Assembly: GCF_964355755.1 (NCBI RefSeq)
Contig: NC_092676.1
Span: forward strand, 1,036,288 to 1,100,287
DNA from: Antedon mediterranea
Taxonomy: Eukaryota; Echinodermata; Crinoidea; Comatulida; Antedonidae
Direction of reading: 5' to 3'
Length of the DNA stretch: 64,000 bases
A program made the position numbers and the translations under genes. The notes under the pieces were generated by a model. That model was given only the letters and a program-made list of their open reading frames with translations, had not been told where the DNA came from and did no database searches. Shown here in pieces: positions 12,601-27,600 of this stretch. The number at the start of each line of letters is the position of its first letter. Within the stretch, counting starts at the first letter, position 1.

Positions 12601-15600
12601 ATTTAACTGTTTATTCTATCTTTTTATAAGGGAAATAATTATTCTTCTTTCGTTTTTTTTTTCTATGGAAGTACAGTAAATAACTTCATTAAAACTGCAA
12701 AAAGTCTGATTTTATAAAACTTTATTTTTCATGATTTTGGGGGACAATACCTCTTTTAAGAAAAAAAGTCACTAATAAAACAAATTTCTAATTGTGAAAG
12801 TACATTACAATATGATTGCATTCATGATTTCTTAATTTAGCTTTTTTTTTAAAACAGGCTTTCATGAAATTGAGACAACTACTAACTCAACTAAAAAATA
12901 AATGGTATAAAAAAGTTTTTGACCTTTGACATACCTGGGCCTTTGACAAACTTCAAAAGACATAAAATACAGTCAATAGCAGCATTTGAGAACACAGCAA
13001 CATTCTCTGTATTCAAGAAAGCCTCAAAAACATCAAACACAGGAGCTGTTGGGTGTTCTGTCCTTTCGCTTGAGTCACCATAACCGGTATCGTCCATATT
13101 TTCAAATTTCTGTCGATGAACACGAACGGCACGCAATGTTCCAAATAGAGGGCGCCATCCTGATTTGATATTCGTGTATGATTCTTCTACTATTTCACAA
13201 ATTGATGTTACAACCTGTAGAAAATAGATACTGATTATGTAATGTAATTTGTAAATGTAACTTTGTGGTATTTTTTTTGGGGTTTTTTTGAGAATTTTTC
13301 TTTGATGTAAACAAGAAGCATGCACATGATTGCATTATTATGTAAAGGGCTTTTGAACATGATTCTTCCACGAAAAGGGCACTACATAAATATACATATG
13401 TCCTAGGTCGAGACAAAAGCTCCTAAATCATACCTGGTCCTGAACGTCTTCATCGCAAAGTTCAAGACGCAAAAGGCTCTCAAACGGTTTGAACAACGAC
13501 TCGTTGAAGTTAAAATGATGCAATTCAGATTTGTCAGTCAATAGTTCTGTAAGGACGTCATGGATAGATGCGATAGCTTTCTTGGAAACATGACGATCCT
13601 TATGACAAGCCACCTGAAACACAATAAACATCAAATCAATAATATTGATAAAGTAAACAAATATTTCGAATTCATGACACATTCACGGAAATGTAATGTT
13701 TCCCGCAATGCAGATAAAATATGATGATTTTGCTATAGGCACTAATAATGGCGTAAATGATAAAAATGTTGATATTTGGACAATGATTTAGGATTAAGTT
13801 CTGTCTACATTATCAAATTTTATGTGTCAAGAAAATTTGATTTGCCCAAATATGGACACGATGATATCATATCATTATCATATTTGGGCACATCGCACTT
13901 TGTTTTGTCAAACTAGTTAATTTTGATAGTGTAGACAGAGTTTTTAAGTATGAAGACATTAAAAGTAATGATAATAATAATAATAATAATACGAATTTAT
14001 AACGCGCCAATTCCAGCAGTAAATAATCGAAGGCGCGGTGTATGAGAGAGCTCAATCTGAAAGAAAAAGATGAGTTTTCAAGGCAGATTTAAAGGCGATA
14101 GTAGACGAACATGATCTAATAGAGGCGGGTAGGTCATTCCATAAGCGAGAGGCAGCAGAAGTGAATGTGCTTAAGCCATATGTTTAGTGTTAAAAGTCGG
14201 AATGGAAAGGAGATTTTTTTAAGACGAGCGAAGGTGCCGGGAAGGTATGTGAAGAGGAGAAGGTCAGAGAGATATGAAGGGGATTTGAACGTGATATTAA
14301 TTACAAAATGTTATCATTTTGTAAGGTCTTGTTATCGTGTTATACTGTATTTAAACATTATTATTACAAAAACAAAAGGTAATTTAATGATAATCTCACC
14401 TCTACAAAATGTGGTGCTACTATATTCCAAGCCTGCATGATATGAAGCAAAGGCCGACTCCTACTCCTGCTGCAGCGTAGCATAACATCAGCCATCTTGA
14501 ATAGATGTAGCGACGTACTAGAATAACACGTAGTCTGTAGTGACTTGCTCGGTGACGTTGGACTTATGATTGAAAACTCGTCATCTTTGGCTACGCTGCT
14601 GAACAACTGCAGCTGTGACGTAGCACGTAGTTCTCGCAAAAATCCAAGTAAAGCTTTTAGGTTCAAGTTTCCAGCTGCTTCTTCAAAAAGTCTACAAACA
14701 GAAATTAGTTTTTTGATCAGAAAAAGACTACAAATTTTATAGAGAGATCAAGTGGTGTACATTTATTAGCGTTTTTAAGTGTTTAAACTTTATGTTGCAT
14801 CCAACAGCAACTAGTCAAAAAGATGAGAATTTTAAGTGTGTGGTAAAACTCAAAACCTGCATTCACTAGAAAATGGAAGGCAACGAACAAAACAAGTCAC
14901 ATTATAGAGTTCGTAATTCACCCAATCTACTTTGCTTTAAATTAAACTTAAAAACACACTTTTTTCACAAAGTTTTTTGACCTTGCTTTACTCTTACACT
15001 GCACCTTTGATAAATTTCTGAAGTAGCGCTATATAAATTTATGTTATTATTATTAACAATAAAGGACAGAATGACAAATCTTGTAAACAATGTTTATGAG
15101 GCCATGCGTTATGTATGTGTATGACTATAGTTAAACATAATAAATGAAAAAGAGGATTATAATGATGATGATAATGATGATTATAATGATGATAATGAAG
15201 ATGATAATAATGATGATTATGATAGTGATGATAGATGATAATAATGATGATGATATAACACTGATGATGATGATGATAATGATAATGATGATTATAATGA
15301 TGATGATTATGATGAAGATAATAATGATTATGATGATAATAATGATGATGATGATGAAGATGATGATAATGATGATTATAATGATAATGATTATGATGAA
15401 GATAATAATGATTATGATAATGATAATAATGATGATGATAATGATGATTATAATGATGATGATTCTGATGAAGATAATAATGATTATGATAATGATAATA
15501 ATGATGATGATAATGATGATGATAATGATGAGTCTCACCTGTCCACATCTGAGGACAGTGCATACACAGCTTTAGCAGCGTTAGCGACACTCAGTATTCC

Positions 15601-18600
15601 ACCTCTTGCAGAGTTCATCTCAAAACCAGACTCCTGACTGTTCTGTTGGATGATGTCTTGAACGTTGACAGTAGCTGCCATCGGAGCAGGAACCGACATC
15701 TGGGAGTACGGTGTCATCAGATCATCGTCGTCGTAGGTGTCGTGATGATCTTGGTGGTCTGGCATCTTGGGTAAACTCAATGAGGGTTGGTGACCACTAT
15801 TACGGCTGAAGTGAGAATGCTCTAACTGTGCTACGTAAGCACAACATCTGATAACAAAACACAATTAAATGTTACGGCTGATATAATTTTTATTTTATTA
15901 TGAAATACTAAATTTTTACTGCTCTTTTTAAAGAAACTTGATTCCTTTATAAATATTTCAAATAAAACAATGACTTTACTAATTTAGAAAACTTGAATGG
16001 TATAATGATTATCAATTAAATAATGCCTTTCATTGTATCCTTGTTGTTTGACACAACTGACTTATTTAGATACATACAAAATGACAAATGAAATGCCTTA
16101 TTCTGTACATATCTAAACACATGTACATATCTAAACACATGTACATATCTAAACACATGTACATACCTAAACACATGTACATATCTAAACACATGTACAT
16201 ACCTAAACACATGTACATACCAAAACACATGTACATACCTAAACACATGTTTCCAACAGGGGGCAGCATGGCTTCCCATCTCCAATCCCATTGACAGCAG
16301 AGCATCCATGTTCATAACATGAGCTGCATGCAACCTAACGCCACCTTTGCTTGCGCTCTTACGTGACCCCTTCTTGCCTTGCTCTCCCATTGGTTGAGAG
16401 ACTTCCTCGCTGACGCATGAGGCATTGGCAAGATGGGCGAATACTGCGGCACATCGATCTTGGAGTCCTAGAAAAACAAAAAAATTGAGAATTATTTATT
16501 TATTTATTCTTTATATTGGGTAGCCTCTTCAGTCTAAGACTGTTCTCCCAGAGGGCCCAGTGTATATATATGATGAGGTGTGACAGTGGCTGTGTGTATA
16601 CTAGTACACCAGGGTAACCCCCTACTCGTCTCAAAGGTTGTACTAGCAATTAAGTTTTCAATCTGTATGAATTATAGTTACTGGATACATTTAAAAATGG
16701 CTGTCTTTCCTTCTGAAAACATTAATTTATTTATTTATTTGCATACACTGTGTTAGTAATAATAGAAATAAGCAGTTAAAGACGCTAGTAGTAACTTGGA
16801 CATTTTAATGCACTACAGGCTGTTTCATGACGAGTACATCAATACTCAGGTGCTTGGCTCTGAATGTTAATAATAGTATAACAAGCTGATATATTTAAAA
16901 TAATATTAATAATATTTATTCGGTCACCAATGAAAAAAATATCCAGGAGTGAGAATAGGCTAAAGTCCAAACAGATTCTGCACTCACTCCATAGAAATAA
17001 ACCTGTGAATGTGTTTGTTATCAAAATAACTAGGATAGGTGAAATATATTACCTAAAAGACAACTGAGTCCAGCTGCTTTGCGAAGAGCATCCAAACTCA
17101 TACAGATTGAATCGCGATCACGCGAGTTCTGTTCTTTAGCGCCATCTGTACCCAGTAGAAACGCTATGCTGCCGATCCCTTTAATTCCACGCATTGAGAG
17201 AGGAGCGGCAAGAACGGTCAAGATCTGGTTCCACATTGTCACAAGAACGCCACGGGTAAACTTCATACCTAAAAGAAAGATGAGTGATTTGTGCATATTC
17301 ATTCATTCATCATTTTCGGAATACCATTACATAATATATCCATAGCAAAAGAAAAAAAAAATCTTAATCTAAGAACTCATAGTACAAAAACAAACAAATT
17401 TAAATATATAAAGTCAATGCAACAAGGCATTCCATTGTTATGTGCATTCTTGACACATTAAGAACATGGTGATTAATGGCCATGATCAAAGAAATACTAC
17501 TTGTGTTCACACGATTTTTAAAACTAAAAACACATTTTCTAATGAATTCATCAAAGGATGAAATTTATCATACTATGATGTTTTTTTTTATTAACCATAA
17601 CATTTATTTTAATACCAGACCAAAATCGTGGTATTATTTATAAATTACTACTGTACCATCACAGACCCCCCACATTATCAACCTACAAACAAATACTAAA
17701 TCACACCCAGTCCACTTAATCTGACTCACCTGCTTCCGAGGCTTGATCGGTGCCATTCGACACAATCTGTAACACAACTTTACTTGGTGATGTTGCATCA
17801 TGCATCATTTGACCACCAATTTCACGGCTCACTAATCCATCTATTTCTGTAAGATGAAAACATGAATGTTGATTGAGAAATTATTATCTAGAGCATGAGG
17901 TAACAAATTTTCATTAATCACTAAAAAGACCTTTTCAACCTCCAGAAAAATTGATTTCTTTTCATTTTATTTGATATCAAAATCACAGCCTTAATATGAT
18001 AATACTAATACAAGTATTAAAACATTTTAAATCAGGAATACAGTACAATAGAGAAATTGAAGAAAGAAACAGAATTTTGTACCAGCTAGGCCATGCAACT
18101 TGCTTATACTCGCATGCAACTTGTTTCCACCCTTCAAGCTATCAAATAATATGTCTACCTAAACTGTAAGGCAAGAGAACCTTGCTTAAGTAAGGCAAGA
18201 GAAGATTGTAAGTTTAAACTTACCTGTAAGCAGTGTGATAAGAGCCTTATTACATTGGACTGATTCTGGCTTGTATCCTGCTAGGCCTAGCACATTCTTC
18301 TGCAGCAGTTGGTTGTACAGTTCTCCTAGCCACGTTGATGACAGGTAGATCAATATTCCACTGTCATGAACTTTGTTTACAAATTGTTGCTAAAAAATAT
18401 AACAATTGATGGATGTCAGTTTTAATGTGATGTTCAAATGCTCGAGAGCAGACGTGCTGGAAGTGAGCTCAAGCAACACTATTTCTGTAGCTACATGGAA
18501 TCTGTCATCCACTTGGATGCAACACAGGGACATTAGCGCACCAGAAGTAATTTGACCAATCGTGACTCATAACATCATCCAAACTTACATTGCGTCGAAG

Positions 18601-21600
18601 TGGGATCACCAAATTGTCCCTTGAGATTGGTAGTCGTGCTGCGAGTACGTTAGGTACCCAAGCTTTAGTTTATGTTGGTTCATGCTGATTGTGACTATAA
18701 TCTGTTGTACTTTGCTTTATGGGTAATGTTGTCATGCATGGCATGTAAATCAGAAGCAGTTGTAAATTGGTTCATCTATCTTACCTTAGTCATAGGTATC
18801 TGTGCCTCCTCAGCCCCATAATGCCCGCTCCTTAACAACTTGAGATTGAGGAGTAAGGCATAGTATGTTGCTACATATATACCATCAGCATTGATGACTG
18901 GAGTGAGGTTAAGTCTTTTGGTCGGTGATGAATTATTACTGCCTTTCTCTTGCGTTGTCTGTTGGCGCTTCATAGTATAATCTATATAAAGACAAGGTTT
19001 ATAGAATTTATAATTTCTGCTACAAACTTTTTTAGGCTAATTCAGAAGAATAGCAAACTGTTATATTATTTCTCATCTTAACAGAGATTCTTTAAAGTGT
19101 AACATTAAATTGATTACAGTATATGTAATAAATACATTTTTTTAAATTCTCTTATTACCAATTAAATTATAAACACATGAAATAAACAAAACAAGGACTG
19201 AGGATCAGTGAACCCAATCACTATAACATACTGTAGGTATGTTGTTTTTTCAGCTGTAATTAAATTTAATAGAAATTATGAATGATACAAAAAAAAATAT
19301 TATTGTACTTTATTTCTTAAGTACTTACTTCCAACAAATTTAGAGGCGAACTCCAGCAGCATCTCATCAACATACTTAGGATCTCCCTCTGGAATGATTG
19401 ACGGAAGCAACTGAATTAAAGCTTCCAAGTACTGCCTTGCGCCATTCCTTTCCTCTTCTTCATTCTTCTCTGCCAATTTTTCCATCTCTTGTCTTCTTTT
19501 TAACTGCCTTTCATCAAGTTCCGTCAACTTTGGTTCATCTTCAACATTTTCATCAACTCCATCATCGTCGGTCAGAGCCGCCAATTCTTCCTCAACATCG
19601 TTTGATTTTTCTTTCTCTGTGTTTTCATCCTCAAGATAAACGCTTTCAATAACTTCTTCTGATTCTATGACTTGACTTTCAATTATCCCATCTGGTAGGT
19701 CAGAGTTCACTTTGCTTTCTTCTAGTATTACCTTCTCTACCGGTTGTTCGCCATCATCCTCACCATCCTTCTCTTCTGGATTGTCTTCAGATGGGTGACT
19801 GTCTTCATCTTCCTTCTTTTGTTCATCACCTTCAACAACCAGCCATGTGTCACTAGGTTTACCTGGCTTATCAATCTTCTGTCCTGCCATCTCGACACAC
19901 ATGTAGTCATTACTGGTCGGTTCATCCTCTTTAATCACCTCAATCTTTCGGACAACCTCAACAACCTTTTGAGTTGGTTCCGTAGATGGCGCTCTTTCAA
20001 TGACTACCTCTTTCATCTTGTTGATCTCTTCAACTTGATACTTTGATAAATGCTTTCCTTGAGTGATCTCTTCAAGTGATGTCAGGAATCCTAGAACGCA
20101 GACAACACCAGAATGACACACAGCACTGTCCTTGCAATTACTGGAATCAGCAATACCATCTAGTAACCTGCAAGTAGTAGTAGTATACAAATAATATCTT
20201 AAATGGAATGTTAACAATAAACGAGTATTAAATATAACTACTCAGCCTATATTCATTAATTTTTTTATTTTGGAATACCATGATTACATAATGAATCCAT
20301 AGCAAAAAAACAAAGATGCTCAATCTAACAAATCATTGTACAGATAAAAAAAATTGAGGTTGTACAGGATAACAGACAAAACATATGTATAAAGTCAATG
20401 CAAGGAGGTATTCCACTATATATGCATTCTTGACACAAACTATTTTTCATTACTGAAATTATTTATCAAATAAATACTACACTATCCAGAGAAGTGTTTC
20501 AACAGAATGACTACTAGCTATCAGTCTAAAGAAGTTCATAAAATATTTACAATTTTAGTAAATCTAAATCTGGATTTCGTTCTCTGGTTCCATCATTCAG
20601 ACTGGACTTGCTTCCTTTGACGTCATGCAGAGGAGGGCCTGCCATGTCAAGTACCCTTTGAGGATTCGACAGCATCTGAAAAACAAAATTATTTCATTAT
20701 TCCATGGTCATATTGAAGTCAATCCATTATTTTATTCCCTAAGCATACAATAATTTATGAATACAGATTATTAATGTTTTATGCCTACTGAGCATTAATG
20801 GGAAATAAAAGTAAAATTAGACTGCAAGAAAAATGTCTTTTTTTGTAAAATGTGTTCTTTTTTTATATATTTTTTAAATTATGATTTAAACTTAGCTTTG
20901 GAATCTTGATATATTATATTTTAAGATGGTATATTCATTGCTTGTGAAACTGGGTGAGTGGGGAACACAGGCTTTAAGTCATAGTGATTAAGTTCGCTTT
21001 TGTGTCCCATGCCAGCTCACTCAGTTGGTTCTATTGTTGTTTTTTTTTGTATGTCGTGTTTTTCATGTATTTTATATTTGGCAATAAAAGAATAAGAATA
21101 AGAATAAGAAAAACACAACTATCAATATTAGGACATTTTGCCTAATTTGCATAGTTTAAAATGACGGCCACCCTCATCTTGTAAACCAATTGGTCAGAAT
21201 ACTGGCGAGATTATTTATGGATTAAAAATGTTATGGAACTCAAGGGTTGGAAGTTAAATCCTACCTCTTTAATAACCTTAATGGCTTCATTCCTCTGTAG
21301 TGGTGGTGGATACAACAAGATCCTATGGAACAAAGACCCTAAAACTGGTCTTAAAGACTCCACCGTGCCAACCAGTCTCACCAACTCAGCAGCGATGCTG
21401 TAGATCACTCGACTGGAGGAAGTAACTGATGTACACGTCGTTGAGTAGCTAGAACCACGTCCTTGGTCTGGGACGGAAGTGGCATCTGTCTCTTGTGACA
21501 ATGACACTAGGTCTTTGTCATCTTTTGGTATACCAAGTATGGCAATTAGTGTTGGACATAGCTTTTGCCTGCAAGAGAAGTACACAAATATTGATATTGT

Positions 21601-24600
21601 AATCACAAGCATATTATTATTATCTGGAGGTTATTCATTCTCAAATATACTGTATTCAGTACTATCTATGTCAGCATTAAGACAACATCTTCTTTTTTAT
21701 TTTGTTTGTCATTTACATATGTTGATGTAGACAGGTGAATGATCGCTGTTGCATGGCACTGCTGTATGACATGATGGGACCCTAAGGAGACGGTTGTCAC
21801 CTCCACTATTGCGCAATTCAGCCCAGTAAATTATTCGATGTTTTCAAGGAAAAAGATCTGCATTCTTATAATCCACGGCATGCACAAGATTTGAATTCAG
21901 AATTTGGAAGACAACCATCTTTTATTGGACACCAGTTGTGTTTAATATAAATAATAAAAAAAATAATAAAAAGTTCTATTAGTAAATAAATACATATAAT
22001 ATCACTTGATTTGCAACTCACCAGACAATCTTAATAAAGTTGCTATTGTTGCCTAGCTCTTGACTGGAGTTGCTTAACATTGATAATATGGCTTCTAATA
22101 ACATAGTTAATACTGGCTGCTTTTGTTGGTTGTTGTTCAATCTAAAAAAAAAATAACATTACAGTTGAGATTAAAGCCTAACATTGTTTTTTACTCTTAG
22201 TTTATTGTACAATTTTTGATGTTTTTTATATAATATTTTTTCCCTGTGTTGGGCTAAATAAATATGAAATAAGTAATAAAGGCCTTTATGGCACAAACTT
22301 GTGGAGTACCAGGCAATATAGTATACTACTTACTTTTGATTGTCAGATATTTTCTCGCAAAGAAATTCAAGTACTTTGTTCATATCCTGACAAAGAGAAG
22401 CTGTTGGACCTAGATCATCATCTGAAAATGATAAAATATTAAAATAAATAAATATACTAAATACAATACGACAAATTGATATGTATCTAAACATGCATTT
22501 TACCTGTCTCACAAGTTGATTTTTAATATTCTGATAACATAAAAAATTATTCTTGATTAGGTTGATAATTTTGCAACAAAAAAATAAAAAACTATACACA
22601 CACTGAATTAACATCACAGAGGTGGAAGTTATAATAAACAACATGCTATTTGTGATAATACTACAAAACATATTACATCACATACATGCAAAAATAAACT
22701 ACATTTGAGCACATTACAACTGTGGCCTTACCCAGGTATAACTTCATGGACCAATTATTGCTAATTCTGGTGGGTAGGTCACCATCTTACCTGGGTAGGT
22801 CACCATCTTACCTAGGTAAGTCACTATCTTACCGGGGTAAGTCAGCATCTTACTTAGGTAAGTCAGCATCTTACCCGAGTAAGTTAGCATCTTACACAGG
22901 TAAATTATTAAGCCTGAACATGCCCTATGTTGACAAACTTTACGCAATATTACTACAATGTTAAATACACATGCTACAAAGACACACACACACAAAATTA
23001 AGTTAACATAAATTTATTTTAAAATGTGTTGTTTGTACTTACATTATTGGAAGCAGAGGTTTGCGTGAAGGGGTGCAATTTGGGTTTTCGAAGGAAACAG
23101 ATTAATAAAGTATGAAAAAGAAAAGAATCCAGTTGATTGGGGAAAACATTGCAACAAATAAAAACATTTGTCTACAACTTATACTACATAAATATATTCA
23201 TATACACACACTAAAACAACATAAATTTATAGACAACCCTTTCTTCATGTTAAATTTTCTCGTGTCAATGTTTGTAAAAATGGTATTTTCTGTAGACTCT
23301 CGTCATTGTACAATTCTTGTATTTTAACAAATAATTCTTTAGATATTTTTAACTGTAATTTTTCTCAATTTAAATGTATTATTAATGAAATTATTTAAAT
23401 TTTCTTTTTCATTTGTATATATTTATAGGCTCATATTTTATAGTTTAGCTTTTATTTTCAACCTGTTATTGGTGTTTTACACTGTTGGTTTGATATAAAG
23501 AATAAAAAAAAAAAAACAATAAAATGCCAAATGTACGTAAGCATACCTTTGAGGATTTATATACTGTAGATATTTTTCATTAAAACCATTAAATAATTTC
23601 ATAATACGAATATTGTGTATATAATATATTGTGAAAATTTATTTATTCATTGTATATTTATTGTTTTAATTTATTTATTACAAATCTGAACTTTAGTCAT
23701 TTATATAGCAATTATTATTACGTTTGTGATAAATATTTTGGAATGTGCAGTGTCAAATTGCAACCAAAAAAACCTCAATAAAGCCACAAAAAAAGTTGTT
23801 AAAAGTCAAAGAGGTAATATGTATTGTAAACATTGTATATAGAATTGAAATAATCTTTACCTTTACTACTGAACTCAGCCATCACATCAGCTATATCTTC
23901 CTTCTGTAAAGACAAGTTATAAATGTGTGTAAAAAATTGTATAATGTGTACAGTATGTGTGTTTCACCCTTCCCCCGGAAATACCGTTCACAAGACAAAC
24001 ATTATACACAAGATGCTCTACATAACAAACTAAGTCTTTTGGAGTGGAGTTGTAAATTGTCATCGTTATAAAAAATCCTGGGTTCAAGTATGACAGGAAT
24101 TGAACTCAAGACCCTTGGATTGGTAGTCAAGCGTCATAGCCACCAAACCACAACTTCACTCCGCTATATAATTATAGCAATTGATATAAATAAGCAATAC
24201 AATCATATATTTATTAAAAATTAAAAATATATTGTGTATTTTTTTTAAAGAAACAAAAATGGTTATGTTGTTAAATGTAGTTATCTGATTTTAATTAATA
24301 CAATTATATTATAGTTCTTTGGTTATAGTACAGATTAAGATATATTTGTGTGTATGCATGTGTATGTATATGAGTATTATTTATTATTGCTATGTAAAGA
24401 CAAAAAAAAATTAATATGTTAGTAAATGTATATCTCTGGCTAATTTGATTAATACAATTATATTTAGTTAGATTAGTTACATAATTGTGGAAAACACAGC
24501 ATTTACCAAATTAATTAATTATTTACTTAAAAAAAAAAAATGGAATTAATAATTTATAGTTTTTAATATTGTTTGATCACTGTAAGATACTTTATTTAAA

Positions 24601-27600
24601 CGTTCATATAATGTTGATACCTATTACTTTATAGTTAAGTTTGTGTTATGGTTGTATTTTTTGAAATGAATAAAAAAAAAAAAAAAAAAAAAAATACAAT
24701 CATATATTTATGCATATATTTCTCCTTTGCAACAAAATATCATGATTAACTGTTTTGAAATGTCTTTCACGAATCATTAACGGTCTGAATCCATTAGATC
24801 AGTACTGTACCAATGACATACATAATTAACAAGTAGATTTTATCAAGTAATGTGACTGTCTAGCTAGGTACAAGTAGATTTTATCAAGTAATGTGACTGT
24901 CTAGCTAGGTACAAGTAGATTTTATCAAGTAATGTGACTGTCTAGCCAGGTACAAGTAGATTTTATCAAGTAATGTGACTGTCTAGCTAGGTACAAGTAG
25001 ATTTTATCAAGTAATGTGACTGTCTAGCCAGGTACAAGTAGATTTTATCAAGTAATGTGACTGTCTAGCTAGGTACAAGTACTGTAGATTTTATTATCAA
25101 GTAATGTGACTGTCTAGCTAGGTACAAGTAGATTTTATCAAGTAATGTGACTGTCTAGCTAGGTACAAGTAGATTTTATCAAGTAATGTGACTGTCTAGC
25201 TAGGTACAAGTAGATTTTATCAAGTAATGTGACTGTCTAGCTAGGTACAAGTAGATTTTATCAAGTAATGTGACTGTCTAGCTAGGTACAAGTAGATTTT
25301 ATCAAGTAATGTGACTGTCTAGCCAGGTACAAGTAGATTTTATCAAGTAATGTGACTGTCTAGCTAGGTACAAGTACTGTAGATTTTATTATCAAGTAAT
25401 GTGACTGTCTAGCTAGGTACAAGTAGATTTTATCAAGTAATGTGACTGTCTAGCTAGGTACAAGTAGATTTTATCAAGTAATGTGACTGTCTAGCCAGGT
25501 ACAAGTAGATTTTATCAAGTAATGTGACTGTCTAGCTAGGTACAAGTAGATTTTATCAAGTAATGTGACTGTCTAGCCAGGTACAAGTAGATTTTATTAT
25601 CAAGTAATGTGACTGTCTAGCTAGGTACAAGTAGATTTTATCAAGTAATGTGACTGTCTAGCTAGGTACAAGTAGATTTTATCAAGTAATGTGACTGTCT
25701 AGCCAGGTACAAGTAGATTTTATCAAGTAATGTGACTGTCTAGCTAGGTACAAGTAGATTTTATCAAGTAATGTGACTGTCTAGCCAGGTACAAGTAGAT
25801 TTTATCAAGTAATGTGACTGTCTAGCTAGGTACAAGTAGATTTTATCAAGTAATGTGACTGTCTAGCTAGGTACAAGTAGATTTTATCAAGTAATGTGAC
25901 TGTCTAGCCAGGTACAAGTAGATTTTATCAAGTAATGTGACTGTCTAGCCAGGTACAAGTAGATTTTATCAAGTAATGTGACTGTCTAGCTAGGTACAAG
26001 TAGATTTTATCAAGTAATGTGACTGTCTAGCTAGGTACAAGTAGATTTTATCAAGTAATGTGACTGTCTAGCTAGGTACAAGTAGATTTTATCAAGTAAT
26101 GTGACTGTCTAGCTAGGTACAAGTAGATTTTATCAAGTAATGTGACTGTCTAGCCAGGTACAAGTAGATTTTATCAAGTAATGTGACTGTCTAGCCAGGT
26201 ACAAGTAGTTATTGATTCTGTCACAGTTGTCTACACATATTCTATTAATGTCTTTAGAGAGGAAAAGAGAGGAATAATTATCATTGAGGGTAACAGAGGA
26301 AAACCTATTCCCTTAACTTGTCTTTCATATAGAATATTATTATTAAGCTCTGTCTACACTGTCAAACTTTATATGACAAAAAATGTGATGTGCCCATATA
26401 TGGACATGATGATGTCATAGCACTACCATAGTTAAGCATATCATATTTGGGCACATCACATCTTTTTTGTCAAACTAGTTCGATAGTGTAGACAGAGCTT
26501 CAGATGCTGATGAAACTGAACTGTGTTCTGTTCTATGTACTGTAGGTGGCCATGATACTATCTTTAAAAAATAAAAAAAACAGTTGCAATTTATGTGAGT
26601 CATTTGATCATCCATCATTCAATATACACTTGATACCTTTGTTGTCACTGCTTTTTCCTGATGCTAAAAACAAGTACTGGTAATAACAAATGTATACAGA
26701 AGTTAAAATAAACAACAAATAATAGGTTAAAAATATCTTATAGATATTAAGCATGGTCTTCATTGTTTTTGTATTAAAGTATAGTTTAATTTAATATTAA
26801 AAAGAACTTTTTTTACTACACACAAATTTTCCTAGAAAAATTATATTCTCAATGGACAAGTTTTATGAAATTTGTCTAATATCATAGCATGTGCTTACTG
26901 ATACTAATAGGAAAATGTATTTACTATAAAAACATAAAATCAGGCATCCATTTGAGCTACAATGGGATTATGGGGTGTTCACTATAATTAAATGCAAAAG
27001 CGCATTATTTTAACGAGTAATATACGCAGCAGCTGTTGGCTTCACAACACTGGCTTTCAAATTCCCTTTTAACAACTGAATTCAAAACTCAGAGCTATAA
27101 TTTATAATAAAACAGTTGACATTCAATGGGAAAAATTGCACAAATAGTTGGTTAATTATCCCTTTATGGCAAATACAATAAAGAGACAGTAATGCTGCCA
27201 TTAATCCATGGTTTAATTACTAGACGCTTTTGTGATTTTTTTCAACAGAAATCAATACAATTTATTAATAGCTTTGTTTTGATTGTGATGTTGAATGGAA
27301 ATCCCGGGGTTGATTTAGTAACGTGTGAAACAATACAAAACGAAATCCAATAATTTACTATACACGCTTATTTAGACTAAACTGTCGTGCTAGAATAGCT
27401 GGCCGAAAAAAAAATTTTGGAAATTCTATTCCATGTTACTTTTACTACTACAGTAGATGACAGTTTTAACATAATCTTCATAATTATTAATATAAATAGG
27501 CCCAAATATCTTCCTATTCATAAATATACACTGAAAAAAATCCAAAATAAATTATTTAATGCAATTAATGTATTTGTTTTCCAACAATATTCTTTACTAA

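Noticed and set aside
15039-15590. Open frames of poly-Ile, poly-His/Tyr and poly-Met on both strands
   Set aside because: Produced by the GAT/AAT microsatellite in an intron; no family resemblance.
16066-16390. Repeat peptide protein with YVHVFR units as a separate gene
   Set aside because: The frame is exon 17 of ARFGEF3 running into the intronic 18-bp minisatellite; the family alignment places the splice at 16239.
22722-22995. Small repeat-peptide ORFs on both strands near 22.8 kb
   Set aside because: They are translations of the 21-bp minisatellite in an intron and lack any other support.
24829-26208. Possible CRISPR-like array of direct repeats
   Set aside because: Units are contiguous 41-bp repeats with no unique spacers and lie in a eukaryotic intron; it is a satellite.
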